Shown: positions 1 through 7,215, counted from the stretch's first letter. The stretch: DNA of 11,273 bases from Candidatus Poribacteria bacterium (GCA_028818995.1 JAPPMR010000547.1:1-11273); one strand, 5' to 3'. Notes: a model not told the origin generated them from the sequence alone. Translations and numbers: made by a program.

Positions 1-19
1 CATATATGGAGAATACCAA

Positions 20-1429
20 ATGTTACCAACGCTAATTCGAAAAGAAATAATGCATCATATTCTGAGTGTCCGTTTCGTCGCGCTCCTTGTGATGTGTCTC
101 CTTCTCGTGCCGCTCACACTTTCTACCAATTACCGAAATTATCGGCAGAGCTTAGTAGATTACCAAGAAGCCGTTAAACTCGTAAACATCGAAGAAACCA
201 CAGTAAACCCGAAGCTGCCATTGGAACCAGAGCAGGAGGTTTCCAAACTCATACTCAAACCGACCCCATTGAGCGTATTCGCAAACGGATTATCGGATTC
301 ATTGCCGAGTTATCTTGGCATGACACGTAATGGGATTACACAAGGAGCACCCGCCCTGGTCTCCTCTCTCTCCCAGCTTTTTGGATACCTTGACTTTCTA
401 TTTGTAGTAGGTACTGTTTTCAGTCTCCTCGCACTGTTGTTCACATTTGATGCGGTTGCTGGAGAACGAGAAGCGGGCACTCTTCGGATCACCTTATCAA
501 ATTCCCTGCCGCGCGACCTATTTTTATGGAGCAAATTGATAGGCGGATACGTGGTGTTTGTCGTCCCGTTCTTGGTGTCGTTGCTGTTCGGCTTACTGAT
601 ACTTGTCTGGCAGGGTTTCCCGCTCGGTGAACCCGAAATTTTTTCACGAGTGTTTAGCATAACCCTTGTCTCACTACTCTACATTGGAGTGTTTTTCGCA
701 ATCGGCACAGTGATTTCCACCTACTTAGACAATTCTAAAACGGCACTCATCGTTGCTTTTACTGTTTGGGTGTTTGCAGTGTTGATTACTCCACGCGTTG
801 GGTTTATCGCTGCCAAACTTATTGCGCCAACACGAACCTCACAAAGCGTCTATATGGAAAAAACAGCCATGCGAGATGATTTCAACGCGGTAGTCGATGA
901 GGAAAAATGGAATGCCATAAGGGAGCTCCCTCCAGATGAGAATGGCAATGTAATAGTAGGTGGAGAAAATGCTAAAAAAGTTGATGAACGCGTGAAACCT
1001 CTTGAAGAGGAATATCGAGCGAAATTCCAAGACTACGCTGACAAACTCGATCGCGATTACAAACGTGAAACCGAACGACAAGAGCAGATCGGTGAGATGC
1101 TTTCCCGAATCACACCGACATCTTCTCTCACCTATCTCGCTACGAACCTAACACAGACAGGAAAAGGGGCAAGAAGCATCTATTTTCAAGTGGGAGATCG
1201 TTATTACGATATGCTCCATACAGATTTGTTCAGCAAAATTTCGGATCATGCTTCAGCAAGAGTATTTACACCAGAGGATACTGTCAAAATTACACAACCA
1301 CCACCTTTAGAGACTTCAACATTAGGAGAAACACTCCGTCAATCGATGGTAGATGTGCTGCTACTTTGCTTCTTCGCAGTTGTGTTGACAACTGTGGCAT
1401 TCCTGAAATTTTTTCGTTCCGATATCTAA
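20..1429 (+). CDS. ABC-2 type transporter permease (array copy 1)
   Basis: Integral inner-membrane subunit of an ABC exporter; substrate unknown. Hydrophobic helices lie near residues 18-36, 122-144, 172-196, 210-234, 240-258 and 443-463. Residues 143-156 (FDAVAGEREAGTLR) form the cytoplasmic motif between helices 2 and 3 that is typical of NosY/GldF-like ABC-2 permeases and probably contacts the ATPase. This topology puts residues 37-121 and 260-440 outside the cytoplasm; the second stretch is charged, probably coiled (about 320-355), and carries a LSRITPTSSL segment at 361-370 shared with copies 2 and 3. The ATG at 20 follows a GGAGAA ribosome site and gives the MLxTLIxKE N-terminus shared with copies 2 and 3. 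It is the first of three tandem paralogues. No ATPase is visible; it may lie just upstream. Family assignment is firm, substrate is not. Confidence 0.9.
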   Translation: MLPTLIRKEIMHHILSVRFVALLVMCLLLVPLTLSTNYRNYRQSLVDYQEAVKLVNIEETTVNPKLPLEPEQEVSKLILKPTPLSVFANGLSDSLPSYLGMTRNGITQGAPALVSSLSQLFGYLDFLFVVGTVFSLLALLFTFDAVAGEREAGTLRITLSNSLPRDLFLWSKLIGGYVVFVVPFLVSLLFGLLILVWQGFPLGEPEIFSRVFSITLVSLLYIGVFFAIGTVISTYLDNSKTALIVAFTVWVFAVLITPRVGFIAAKLIAPTRTSQSVYMEKTAMRDDFNAVVDEEKWNAIRELPPDENGNVIVGGENAKKVDERVKPLEEEYRAKFQDYADKLDRDYKRETERQEQIGEMLSRITPTSSLTYLATNLTQTGKGARSIYFQVGDRYYDMLHTDLFSKISDHASARVFTPEDTVKITQPPPLETSTLGETLRQSMVDVLLLCFFAVVLTTVAFLKFFRSDI

Positions 1430-1533
1430 CACAGAAAATTGTGATAAACCGTAGCAATTTTCAAAACGCTTAGCGTGAAACAGATGCAACTTTTAGCGAA
1501 ATCATTTGTAGTTACGTGTTAAAACAGTTCTAT
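1430..1533 (+). repeat. Duplicated 3' spacer segment, copy 1
   Basis: The stretch directly after permease copy 1 is closely similar to 3448-3550 after permease copy 2, including the GTGATAAA and CAGATGCAACTTTTAGCG blocks. The duplicated unit therefore included untranslated sequence as well as the gene. It contains the weak AT-rich inverted repeat AAAATTG/CAATTTT (1435-1441 and 1455-1461), present in both copies. Possible roles are a weak terminator or mRNA 3' end; there is no strong GC stem. Confidence 0.75.
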
Positions 1534-1573
1534 TATGGTGAACTTTGAAATTAAAGAGAGGCATTTTCTGTAG

Positions 1574-1602
1574 ACACCAAATGCCATACGCGCATTTGGT
1601 GT
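1574..1602. repeat. Perfect 11-bp stem-loop
   Basis: ACACCAAATGC at 1574-1584 pairs perfectly with GCATTTGGTGT at 1592-1602 around a 7-nt loop. It lies inside the MITE-like element and has no T-tract after it, so it is better read as element secondary structure than as a terminator. Confidence 0.7.
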
Positions 1603-1603
1603 T

Positions 1604-1650
1604 GATTCCGATCTCCGAATCGCGACTAAGCACTTTGATAGTCGGGAATC
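1604..1650. repeat. Diverged palindrome core related to 8807-8848
   Basis: The stretch holds GATCTCCGAATCGCGAC-like sequence, then a GACTA/TAGTC stem and GTCGGGAATC. The same blocks, in the same order, form the palindrome at 8799-8863, so this is a degenerate copy of that core inside another element with the same termini. Confidence 0.6.
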
Positions 1651-1705
1651 CAAATCAACGGTATGAATGCCAAAATGAAGATAAAAAAATAAATTCGGTA
1701 TTTTC

Positions 1706-1860
1706 CTTAGTCCCGTAGGGACGATATGTTTATAGAAAAACGAAATAAACGCACCTCTTGAGTTCCGTAGGAACGGCATAAAAAATAAACATATCGTCCC
1801 TACGGGACTAAGAGAAGAGGTAGCACCTCCTACTATAAACATTGCGTCCCTACGGGACTG
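1706..1860. repeat. Inverted CCCGTAGGGAC repeat cluster
   Basis: A perfect 28-bp inverted repeat pairs 1706-1733 with 1785-1812. Each arm contains the short palindrome GTCCCGTAGGGAC or its complement plus an ATATGTTTA side. A third, slightly diverged arm lies at 1835-1860 in the same orientation as the second. A related GTTCCGTAGGAAC hairpin sits in the loop at about 1762-1774. The arrangement resembles REP/BIME elements nested in the larger MITE-like element. Confidence 0.75.
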
Positions 1861-1986
1861 AAGAGCGTTTGACATATTCAGAATATACCTAACAAAAAAT
1901 TACCGAATTAAAAAATTAATCTCCATAATGGCATTCAGCGTTGATTCACTCAAATGTCCTGTTTATTCTAAAGTTCACTATATATG

Positions 1987-2031
1987 AGGTTGCACGAGTT
2001 AACCACCTGCAAATAATAAAGGAAATTCAAC
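1987..2031 (+). repeat. Duplicated 5' leader of permease copy 2, with RBS
   Basis: The leader runs from AGGTTG to the start codon and is nearly identical to 3560-3603 before permease copy 3: one substitution and one extra T. It includes the ribosome site AAAGGA at 2018-2023, eight bases before ATG 2032. The GGTT and AACC within GTTAACCACC are short complementary blocks. Conservation may simply reflect recent duplication, or a shared translational leader. Confidence 0.7.
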
Positions 2032-3447
2032 ATGTTAATGACATTGATCCAAAAAGAGATGATGCATCATATTCTGAGCGTTCGATTTATTGTACTGCTC
2101 CTGATGTGCCTCCTGCTTGTCCCACTTACTCTTTCTATTAATTATCAAAATTACCGTCAGAACCTCGTTGACTATCAAGAAGCGGTTAAACTTGCCAGCA
2201 CCGAAGAAACTAAAGTTAACACGAACATGGAACTGAAACCGGAGTTGGAAGTTTCAAAACTTTTTCTGAAACCGACACCGCTGAGCGTGTTTGCAAACGG
2301 ATTAGAGGACGCACTCCCAAGCTACCTTGGCATGACGCGCAATGGCATAACACAAGGCCCACCTGCATTGGTTTCCAATTCGCTCTTTTACCTGTTAGGA
2401 CATCTCGACTTCCTTTTTCTTGTCGGTACTGTGTTCAGTCTGCTGGCACTTCTGTTCACATTCGATGCAGTTGCTGGTGAGCGAGAGGCAGGCACACTCC
2501 GTATAACTTTGGCAAACGCCCTTCCACGAGACCTGTTTCTCTGGAGCAAATTGATTGGCGGATACATTGTGTTCATCATCCCCTTTTTAGTGTCATTTCT
2601 GTTTGGCTTACTGCTACTGGTATCGCAAGGATTTCCGTTAGGTGAATCAGATATTTTTCCAAGAGTCCTGAGTCTTACACTTGTTTCGTTGATCTATATT
2701 GCAGTCTTTTTTGTGATTGGGACGGTTATTTCTACCTATTTGGACAATTCCAAGACAGCACTCATCATTGCATTCACCGTGTGGGTATTTGCTGTGCTGA
2801 TTACACCCCGCGTCGGGTTTATCACGGCAAAGTTCATCGCACCGACACAAACTTCACAGAGCATCTATCTGGAAAAGACTGCCGTTCGTGAGAATTTCAA
2901 TGATGAAGTTAGAGAAAAGCGGGGTGAGATACAAACAGAATACTGGAAAGACCGTCCGTCACCTTCTATACAGGAACAGGTGAATGCGTCCTCGGAAATA
3001 GATAAACAGCTTGCACCGGTCGAAGCTGAGTACCGGCAGAAGTACAATGACAGTGCCAATGAGATTGACCGCCGTTATAGTCGTGAGCAAGCCAGGCAAG
3101 AAAGTGTGGCTGAAACGCTTTCCCGAATTTCACCGACATCTTCCCTCATCTATCTCACGACAAATTTGACGCGGACAGGGAAAGCAAAACGGACGAACTA
3201 TTTTGAAGCAGGAGAACGATATTTCAATTCGCTACATACGGAATTGTTCAGTAAAATTAGAGACTATATCCCCGTGAGAATAATGAACCCGAAGGATAAT
3301 ATCCAACTAACACCGCCACCCGTTGTGGAAACCCCGGCTTTAGGAGAGACATTTCGTCAATCCTTAGTAGATGTGCTGCTGCTCTGCTTCTTCGCAGTTG
3401 TATTGGCAACTTTGGCATTCCTGAAATTCTTCCGTTCTGATATTTGA
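2032..3447 (+). CDS. ABC-2 type transporter permease (array copy 2)
   Basis: Close paralogue of the preceding permease with the same topology: a helix at about 18-36, loop 37-122, helices at about 123-145, 173-197, 211-235 and 241-259, external domain to about 444, and a final helix. The ATPase-contact motif FDAVAGEREAGTLR is at 144-157. The N-terminal region and membrane core are strongly conserved with copies 1 and 3, while about residues 55-75 and 285-345 differ in sequence and length. The chosen start gives MLMTLIQKEMM, with a ribosome site at 2018-2023; the second ATG, at 2038, is a weaker alternative. The C-terminus FFRSDI is shared with copies 1 and 3. It probably assembles as a homo- or hetero-dimer with an ATPase encoded outside the window. 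Substrate unknown. Confidence 0.9.
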   Translation: MLMTLIQKEMMHHILSVRFIVLLLMCLLLVPLTLSINYQNYRQNLVDYQEAVKLASTEETKVNTNMELKPELEVSKLFLKPTPLSVFANGLEDALPSYLGMTRNGITQGPPALVSNSLFYLLGHLDFLFLVGTVFSLLALLFTFDAVAGEREAGTLRITLANALPRDLFLWSKLIGGYIVFIIPFLVSFLFGLLLLVSQGFPLGESDIFPRVLSLTLVSLIYIAVFFVIGTVISTYLDNSKTALIIAFTVWVFAVLITPRVGFITAKFIAPTQTSQSIYLEKTAVRENFNDEVREKRGEIQTEYWKDRPSPSIQEQVNASSEIDKQLAPVEAEYRQKYNDSANEIDRRYSREQARQESVAETLSRISPTSSLIYLTTNLTRTGKAKRTNYFEAGERYFNSLHTELFSKIRDYIPVRIMNPKDNIQLTPPPVVETPALGETFRQSLVDVLLLCFFAVVLATLAFLKFFRSDI

Positions 3448-3559
3448 TACAGAAAATTGTGATAAAAACCGTAGCAATTTTTAAATCCTTGATGTGAAAC
3501 AGATGCAACTTTTAGCGGAATCATTTGTAGTTACGTGTTAAAACATTCCTACTGTTATA
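3448..3559 (+). repeat. Duplicated 3' spacer segment, copy 2 (empty site)
   Basis: Counterpart of 1430-1533 without the MITE-like insertion. It carries the same AAAATTG/CAATTTT pair (3453-3459 and 3475-3481) with two extra A residues in the loop. At about 3550-3560 the sequence passes directly from the 3' spacer into the leader of the next gene, which defines the unoccupied insertion site. Confidence 0.75.
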
Positions 3560-3603
3560 AGGTTGTACGAGTTAACCACCTGCAAAAATAAAGGAAATTC
3601 AAC
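3560..3603 (+). repeat. Duplicated 5' leader of permease copy 3, with RBS
   Basis: This segment nearly matches 1987-2031. The 17 bases before the ATG and the first 44 coding bases are identical between copies 2 and 3, a 61-base perfect match. The ribosome site AAGGA is at 3591-3595, eight bases before ATG 3604. Confidence 0.7.
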
Positions 3604-5016
3604 ATGTTAATGACATTGATCCAAAAAGAGATGATGCATCATATTCTCAGTGTCCGGTTTATTGCGCTCCTTCTGATGTGTCTCTTACTTGTTCCACTCA
3701 CCCTGCACATTAATTACCGCAATTACCTCCAAAACCAGATAAATTACCAAGAATCAGTCAAACTTTCGGGAGCAGAAGCCGAGGAAAAGCCTCCGGATGC
3801 CCCAGACCCCGATCTGGAAGTGTCTCAACTCTTTCTTGAACCGACTCCTTTAAGCGTATTTGCGAAAGGGTTAGAGGAATCTCTTCCCAGCTATCTTGGT
3901 ATGACACGTAATGGCGTAAAACAGGGATCAACTTCGGTCTCGGATGCCCCGCTCTCCTCAGCTTTGGGAAACCTTGATTTCCTATTCATCGTTAGCACTG
4001 TCTTTAGTTTACTTGCCCTACTGTTTACATTTGATGCTGTTGCGGGCGAAAGAGAAGCAGGTACACTTCGGATAACTTTGGCAAACCCCCTCTCACGCGA
4101 TCTGTTTTTGTGGAGCAAACTGATCGGCGGATACATTGTGTTTGTTGTCCCGTTCCTTGTATCATTTCTTTTAGGATTGCTTCTACTTGTTTCGCAAGGT
4201 TTTCCTTTAGGTGAGTCTGACATCTTACTACGAGTTCTCAGCTTGACCTTAGTGTCATTGCTCTACATTGGCGTATTTTTTGCTATAGGCACAGTAATTT
4301 CTACATTTTTAGATAATTCCAAGACTGCACTCATTGTCGCCTTTACAGTCTGGGTGCTTGCAGTATTAATTACCCCACGCGTTGGATTTCTAACCGCCAA
4401 ACTCATTGCACCGACACGCGCTGTCCAAAGCGTTTATATGAAAAAAACTGCAATTCGTAATAATCTCAATGAAGAAAAGGATGCAATAGTCGTGAAAAAA
4501 ATAATTGAAACTTTGGGGACCTCAATTAACTTTAACAAAGATCAGGCAAAGATCGCTGAAATCAGGAAACCGATTGATGCCGAATATCGACAGAAATTTC
4601 AGGAACAGGTTGAAAAAGTAGACCGTGAATATCAGCGTGAAAAAAAGCGACAAGAATCAGTCGGGGAAAATCTTTCACGGATTACACCGACATCTTCGCT
4701 CACTTATCTCGTCATGAATTTAGCAAAGACCGGTAAGATAAAAAGAAATTCCTATTTTCAAACGGGGGCTCGCTATTATACCCAACTTGAAGAGGAATAT
4801 TTCAGTGAAATCGCAGACGATCAGTTTGCGGCGATCATGCGATTCACATCAAGTGAACCTTCTGAACCAAAGAAAATTGCCTCGCCTCCAGACATGGCAG
4901 AAACCTCTTTATTAGAAACCATTCGGCATTCTGTTACAGACCTACTACTGCTCTGTTTCTTAGCAGTTGTTTTGACAACTGTGGCATTCCTGAAATTCTT
5001 CCGTTCTGATATTTAA
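3604..5016 (+). CDS. ABC-2 type transporter permease (array copy 3)
   Basis: Third tandem paralogue: six predicted membrane helices, the motif FDAVAGEREAGTLR at 143-156, and the conserved RITPTSSLTYL segment in the second external domain. Its first 44 coding bases are identical to copy 2, while the first external loop (about 53-75 and 108-120) and the second external domain (about 285-345 and 405-430) are clearly different. The protein ends in FFRSDI like copies 1 and 2. Unlike those two, its stop codon is followed almost at once by a TA-flanked repeat element, and the shared 3' spacer is missing. The partner ATPase is not in view. The transported substrate cannot be read from the sequence. 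Confidence 0.9.
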   Translation: MLMTLIQKEMMHHILSVRFIALLLMCLLLVPLTLHINYRNYLQNQINYQESVKLSGAEAEEKPPDAPDPDLEVSQLFLEPTPLSVFAKGLEESLPSYLGMTRNGVKQGSTSVSDAPLSSALGNLDFLFIVSTVFSLLALLFTFDAVAGEREAGTLRITLANPLSRDLFLWSKLIGGYIVFVVPFLVSFLLGLLLLVSQGFPLGESDILLRVLSLTLVSLLYIGVFFAIGTVISTFLDNSKTALIVAFTVWVLAVLITPRVGFLTAKLIAPTRAVQSVYMKKTAIRNNLNEEKDAIVVKKIIETLGTSINFNKDQAKIAEIRKPIDAEYRQKFQEQVEKVDREYQREKKRQESVGENLSRITPTSSLTYLVMNLAKTGKIKRNSYFQTGARYYTQLEEEYFSEIADDQFAAIMRFTSSEPSEPKKIASPPDMAETSLLETIRHSVTDLLLLCFLAVVLTTVAFLKFFRSDI

Positions 5017-5020
5017 CTTA

Positions 5021-5230
5021 TACCATTCCTAAATAATGATAGGACATTGTTTCATAGATCGGTTGTAAAATTGCAACACTCTCTTCTGTAGGAGCGACCT
5101 CGAATCAACGCCAATGCGCTTGGCAGAATACGCGTTGGTATTCTGCATGATTTGTCGGGTCGCGACCGGGAGGTCGCTCCTACAAGGAAACTCAAAAACC
5201 GGGATGATACTTTGTCAATTAGAAATGGTA
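5021..5230. mobile_element. MITE-like element, TIR family 2, TA-flanked (206 bp)
   Basis: The body 5023-5228 is bounded by TA at 5021-5022 and 5229-5230. The left end starts CCATTCCTAA and the reverse complement of the right end starts CCATTTCTAA. The left part (to about 5100) is about 90 percent identical to 10118-10195, with no length change before the shared TGTAGGAG block. It begins four bases after the stop of permease copy 3. The interior is the long palindrome at 5087-5184. No coding capacity. Confidence 0.62.
5087..5184. repeat. TGTAGGAGCGA palindrome, copy A
   Basis: The outer arms TGTAGGAGCGACCT (5087-5100) and AGGTCGCTCCTACA (5171-5184) are perfect 14-bp complements. Two inner hairpins lie between them: GCAGAATAC/GTATTCTGC at 5123-5131 and 5138-5146, and GCGACC/GGTCGC at 5162-5167 and 5172-5177. 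The second inner hairpin competes with the outer stem, so at least two folds are possible. Confidence 0.8.
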
Positions 5231-5353
5231 TTATTTCCTCCACTGCGCGGGTTACAGACAACGTAACCGCCAACCCTCTATCCCGCACAGTTTAAACTAT
5301 CTTTTTTATCTGAAACATCTCTAATAGACAAACCGAAACCTTAAGGAGCTGTT
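5231..5353 (+). other. Leader of permease copy 4, with RBS
   Basis: About 120 bases between the MITE-like element and the permease start. The ribosome site AAGGAG at 5343-5348 is five bases before ATG 5354 and supports that start. I see no convincing sigma-70 promoter or terminator. Confidence 0.5.
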
Positions 5354-6829
5354 ATGCTACGAACAATTATTAGACAAGAACTTCTTGCACATCTGATGAG
5401 TGCCCGTTTTTTCGCTGCTGTCATCATTACGCTCCTGCTTGTTGTCGCGAATGCTGTCGTTCTTCTTGAAGATTATGAACGCCGATTGGACAGATATAGC
5501 CATCAAGAAAATGTACATCGTGAAAAAGCACAAGAAGCAAAAACCTATTCATTTTTAAAACTTTATGTTGAACGCCCTCCTAACCCCTTAGGTCTCTTTA
5601 GTTCAGGATTGGACAAGCGACTTGGGGGCACCCTTGAAATTTATCACGGTTCTGTCCCGATGATTTCGAATGCTTCGGCGCGTAGCCTTGATAATCCATT
5701 TCTAAACCTCTTTTCAAAGATTGACCTCGTCTTTATTTTCCAAGCAATGCTAAGTTTGATAGCACTGCTTTTTGCGTACGATGCCATAGCCGGAGATCGG
5801 GAAGCAGGCACTTTGCGTTTGGTTGTTTCCCATCCTGTGCGGCGCGGCAGCATTCTGCTTGCAAAATATATTAGCGCGATGATCTGCCTGTTACTCCCCG
5901 TGCTGATGAGTCTGCTGATGGTAATGTTTCTGCTCTCTATTAGCGGTTCAATTCAACTAAGCGGGCAGGATTTTGTGCGGATAGGTGGAATAGTCCTGAC
6001 AACAAGCATCTATCTGTCTGTATTTTACCTAATTGGATTGTTGATTTCTACGATGACGCGCCGAACAGCCACCTCGCTGATGCTCTGTATGTTTGTATGG
6101 GTCATTTCAGTTCTGGTTTATCCCAACTGGAGCCGATTTACCATTGATCCGGTGGGCGATACACAGGCAGAAAGAACATCTACTGAAGAACATGTGAATC
6201 AGATTTGGGAAGAGGTTGACAGAGAGGAAAAACGATTTATAGCAAACAGCCCGCTTGAGGAGGACCCACCGTGGTTTAATCTGAGTTATCATGAACAGGG
6301 GCGAAGCTACGGTGATGGGCGACAAATGCTTACCTCCAAAGTGAAAGCGAAATCTGAGCATTTAGTTCCACACGTCCAAAAATATCACGAAACGATGGAA
6401 GCTTTGCGCATCCGTTTGGCGGAACAAACCGCTTTAATACGTAAACAGTCTTTAGATAAAACGACCTTCCGAGAAGCAAGATGGCATGAACATTTGATGA
6501 AACTCAGTCCTGCTGGTTTGTATGCATTTGCGGCTTCCGCGTGGGCGGGTACTGATCTGGATGGTATGTTTGATTATGTTGATGCTGCACAGCAGTATCG
6601 GCGTTCCATCATAGACTATTTTCATGAGAAAAAGGCATTCGGTAGTCGGCAATGGTTTGACACAAGCAAGGGTGAAGTAGATTGGTGGGATTTACCGCAA
6701 TTCCGTTATGAACGGGCAGATGTTTGGGAAAACGCAACGCGAGCATTTCCCGAATTATTTTTGCTGCTACTCATCAATACAATTTTGTTCACAGTGGCAT
6801 TTCTGCTTTTTGTCAAAATTGAAGTTTAG
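5354..6829 (+). CDS. ABC-2 type transporter permease (array member 4, diverged)
   Basis: Same architecture as the three upstream permeases but clearly diverged. Helices lie near 17-38, 122-142, 170-198, 208-234, 238-257 and 467-488. The cytoplasmic motif is FAYDAIAGDREAGTLR at 140-155, followed by SHPVRR where the others have NPLPR-like sequence. External loop 1 spans about 39-121. The second external domain (about 260-465) is rich in charged and tryptophan residues and keeps an LSPAGLYAF block at 384-392, corresponding to RITPTSSLTYL in the first three. The C-terminus VKIEV matches the small-acidic-hydrophobic ending of all five members. A strong AAGGAG ribosome site supports the start. It is probably an exporter subunit of the same or a related complex. 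Confidence 0.87.
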   Translation: MLRTIIRQELLAHLMSARFFAAVIITLLLVVANAVVLLEDYERRLDRYSHQENVHREKAQEAKTYSFLKLYVERPPNPLGLFSSGLDKRLGGTLEIYHGSVPMISNASARSLDNPFLNLFSKIDLVFIFQAMLSLIALLFAYDAIAGDREAGTLRLVVSHPVRRGSILLAKYISAMICLLLPVLMSLLMVMFLLSISGSIQLSGQDFVRIGGIVLTTSIYLSVFYLIGLLISTMTRRTATSLMLCMFVWVISVLVYPNWSRFTIDPVGDTQAERTSTEEHVNQIWEEVDREEKRFIANSPLEEDPPWFNLSYHEQGRSYGDGRQMLTSKVKAKSEHLVPHVQKYHETMEALRIRLAEQTALIRKQSLDKTTFREARWHEHLMKLSPAGLYAFAASAWAGTDLDGMFDYVDAAQQYRRSIIDYFHEKKAFGSRQWFDTSKGEVDWWDLPQFRYERADVWENATRAFPELFLLLLINTILFTVAFLLFVKIEV

Positions 6830-6845
6830 CTGAATGCATAGTCTG

Positions 6846-7042
6846 CGTAGGTTAGTTAGAACGCAGTGAAACCTATAAATGTTAATTTTAGAACAAAATT
6901 GCGGATTATCTCTTGTTGGAGGGCTTTGTAAGCCCGATTTTGTGACCTAATCCGTTAAATCGGGGTTGAAAACCCCTCCAACAATAGGATATGTCCTTAA
7001 ATTGACGCCTATGGGTTTCGCGTTGTTCTACGCAACCTACGA
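6846..7042. repeat. Outer inverted repeat with GTAGGTT/AACCTAC arms
   Basis: The left arm contains GCGTAGGTTAGTTAGAACGC followed by AGTGAAACC. The right arm reads GGGTTTCGCG, then TTCTACGCAACCTACG, a diverged reverse complement. The arms flank the 6913-6984 stem-loop. A related GTTGGGTTTCACC...CAACCAACCTACGG segment occurs at 10307-10340. Confidence 0.55.
6913..6984. repeat. Branched stem-loop TTGTTGGAGGG/CCCTCCAACAA
   Basis: The arms 6913-6923 and 6974-6984 are perfect 11-bp complements. Inside, GGGCTT/AAGCCC (6921-6935) and GGGG/CCCC (6962-6976) form local hairpins, while CCCGATTT (6933-6940) can instead pair with AAATCGGG (6957-6964). The element therefore has mutually exclusive folds. 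There is no T-run, so it is not an obvious terminator. Confidence 0.75.
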
Positions 7043-7083
7043 ACTCTTGTTGGAAGGAGACTTTGTCTGTCCAATTCTCTTCT

Positions 7084-7147
7084 TGTAGGAGCGAGCTCCA
7101 GCTCGCAACATATTAAGACTGATCGCGACCAGGAGGTCGCTCCTACA
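7084..7147. repeat. TGTAGGAGCGA palindrome, copy B
   Basis: TGTAGGAGCGA (7084-7094) pairs perfectly with TCGCTCCTACA (7137-7147). Inner hairpins are GCGAGCT/AGCTCGC with a CC loop at 7091-7106, and GCGACC/GGTCGC at 7125-7140. It lies about 70 bases upstream of permease 5. Confidence 0.8.
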
Positions 7148-7215
7148 GAATGTAAGAAATGCCGAATTACGAACTCGCGTTTACTAAACAAACAGCATTC
7201 TAAAGGAGACACTGA

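Larger units (their letters stand above)
1534..1982. mobile_element. MITE-like element, TIR family 1, TA-flanked (about 445 bp)
   Basis: The element body is 1536-1980, bounded by TA at 1534-1535 and 1981-1982. The left end reads TGGTGAACTTTGAAATTAA and the reverse complement of the right end reads TAGTGAACTTTAGAATAAA, matching at 15 of 19 positions. It encodes no transposase and no convincing ORF; the open frame on the minus strand only reads through repeats. The related spacer at 3448-3603 lacks the element: removing the body and one TA restores alignment of the two spacers on both sides. The same terminal sequence recurs at 8766-8898. A TA target duplication is typical of Tc1/mariner-IS630-like elements, so mobilisation by such a transposase is an inference. 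Confidence 0.72.
6830..7215. other. Gene-free spacer built of nested palindromes
   Basis: This 386-base spacer between permeases 4 and 5 holds no credible gene. It contains an imperfect outer inverted repeat (about 6846-6875 against 7011-7042), a perfect palindrome inside it (6913-6984), and a second palindrome at 7084-7147. Permease 5 has its ribosome site AAAGGAG at 7202-7208. A minus-strand open frame at 7009-7212 merely reads through the repeats. Confidence 0.6.

Noticed and set aside
1435..1461. Intrinsic terminator after permease copy 1
   Set aside because: The stem is only seven AT-rich pairs with a 13-base loop; it is too weak to call a terminator, though it is conserved after copy 2.
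1706..1860. Possible CRISPR array from repeated CCCGTAGGGAC units
   Set aside because: The units are in both orientations and unevenly spaced, only three or four occur, and there is no spacer-repeat regularity or cas gene.
1519..1875. Minus-strand open frame of 118 codons
   Set aside because: It covers only the repeat element, has no ribosome site and no recognisable protein features, and its sequence is explained by palindromes.
1941..2141. Plus-strand open frame of 66 codons overlapping the start of permease copy 2
   Set aside because: Its second half is permease coding sequence read in another frame, and its start lies in the element end.
5212..5234. Promoter before permease 4 formed by TTGTCA and TATTAT
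   Set aside because: The spacing is only 11 bases, and both boxes fall on the end of the repeat element.
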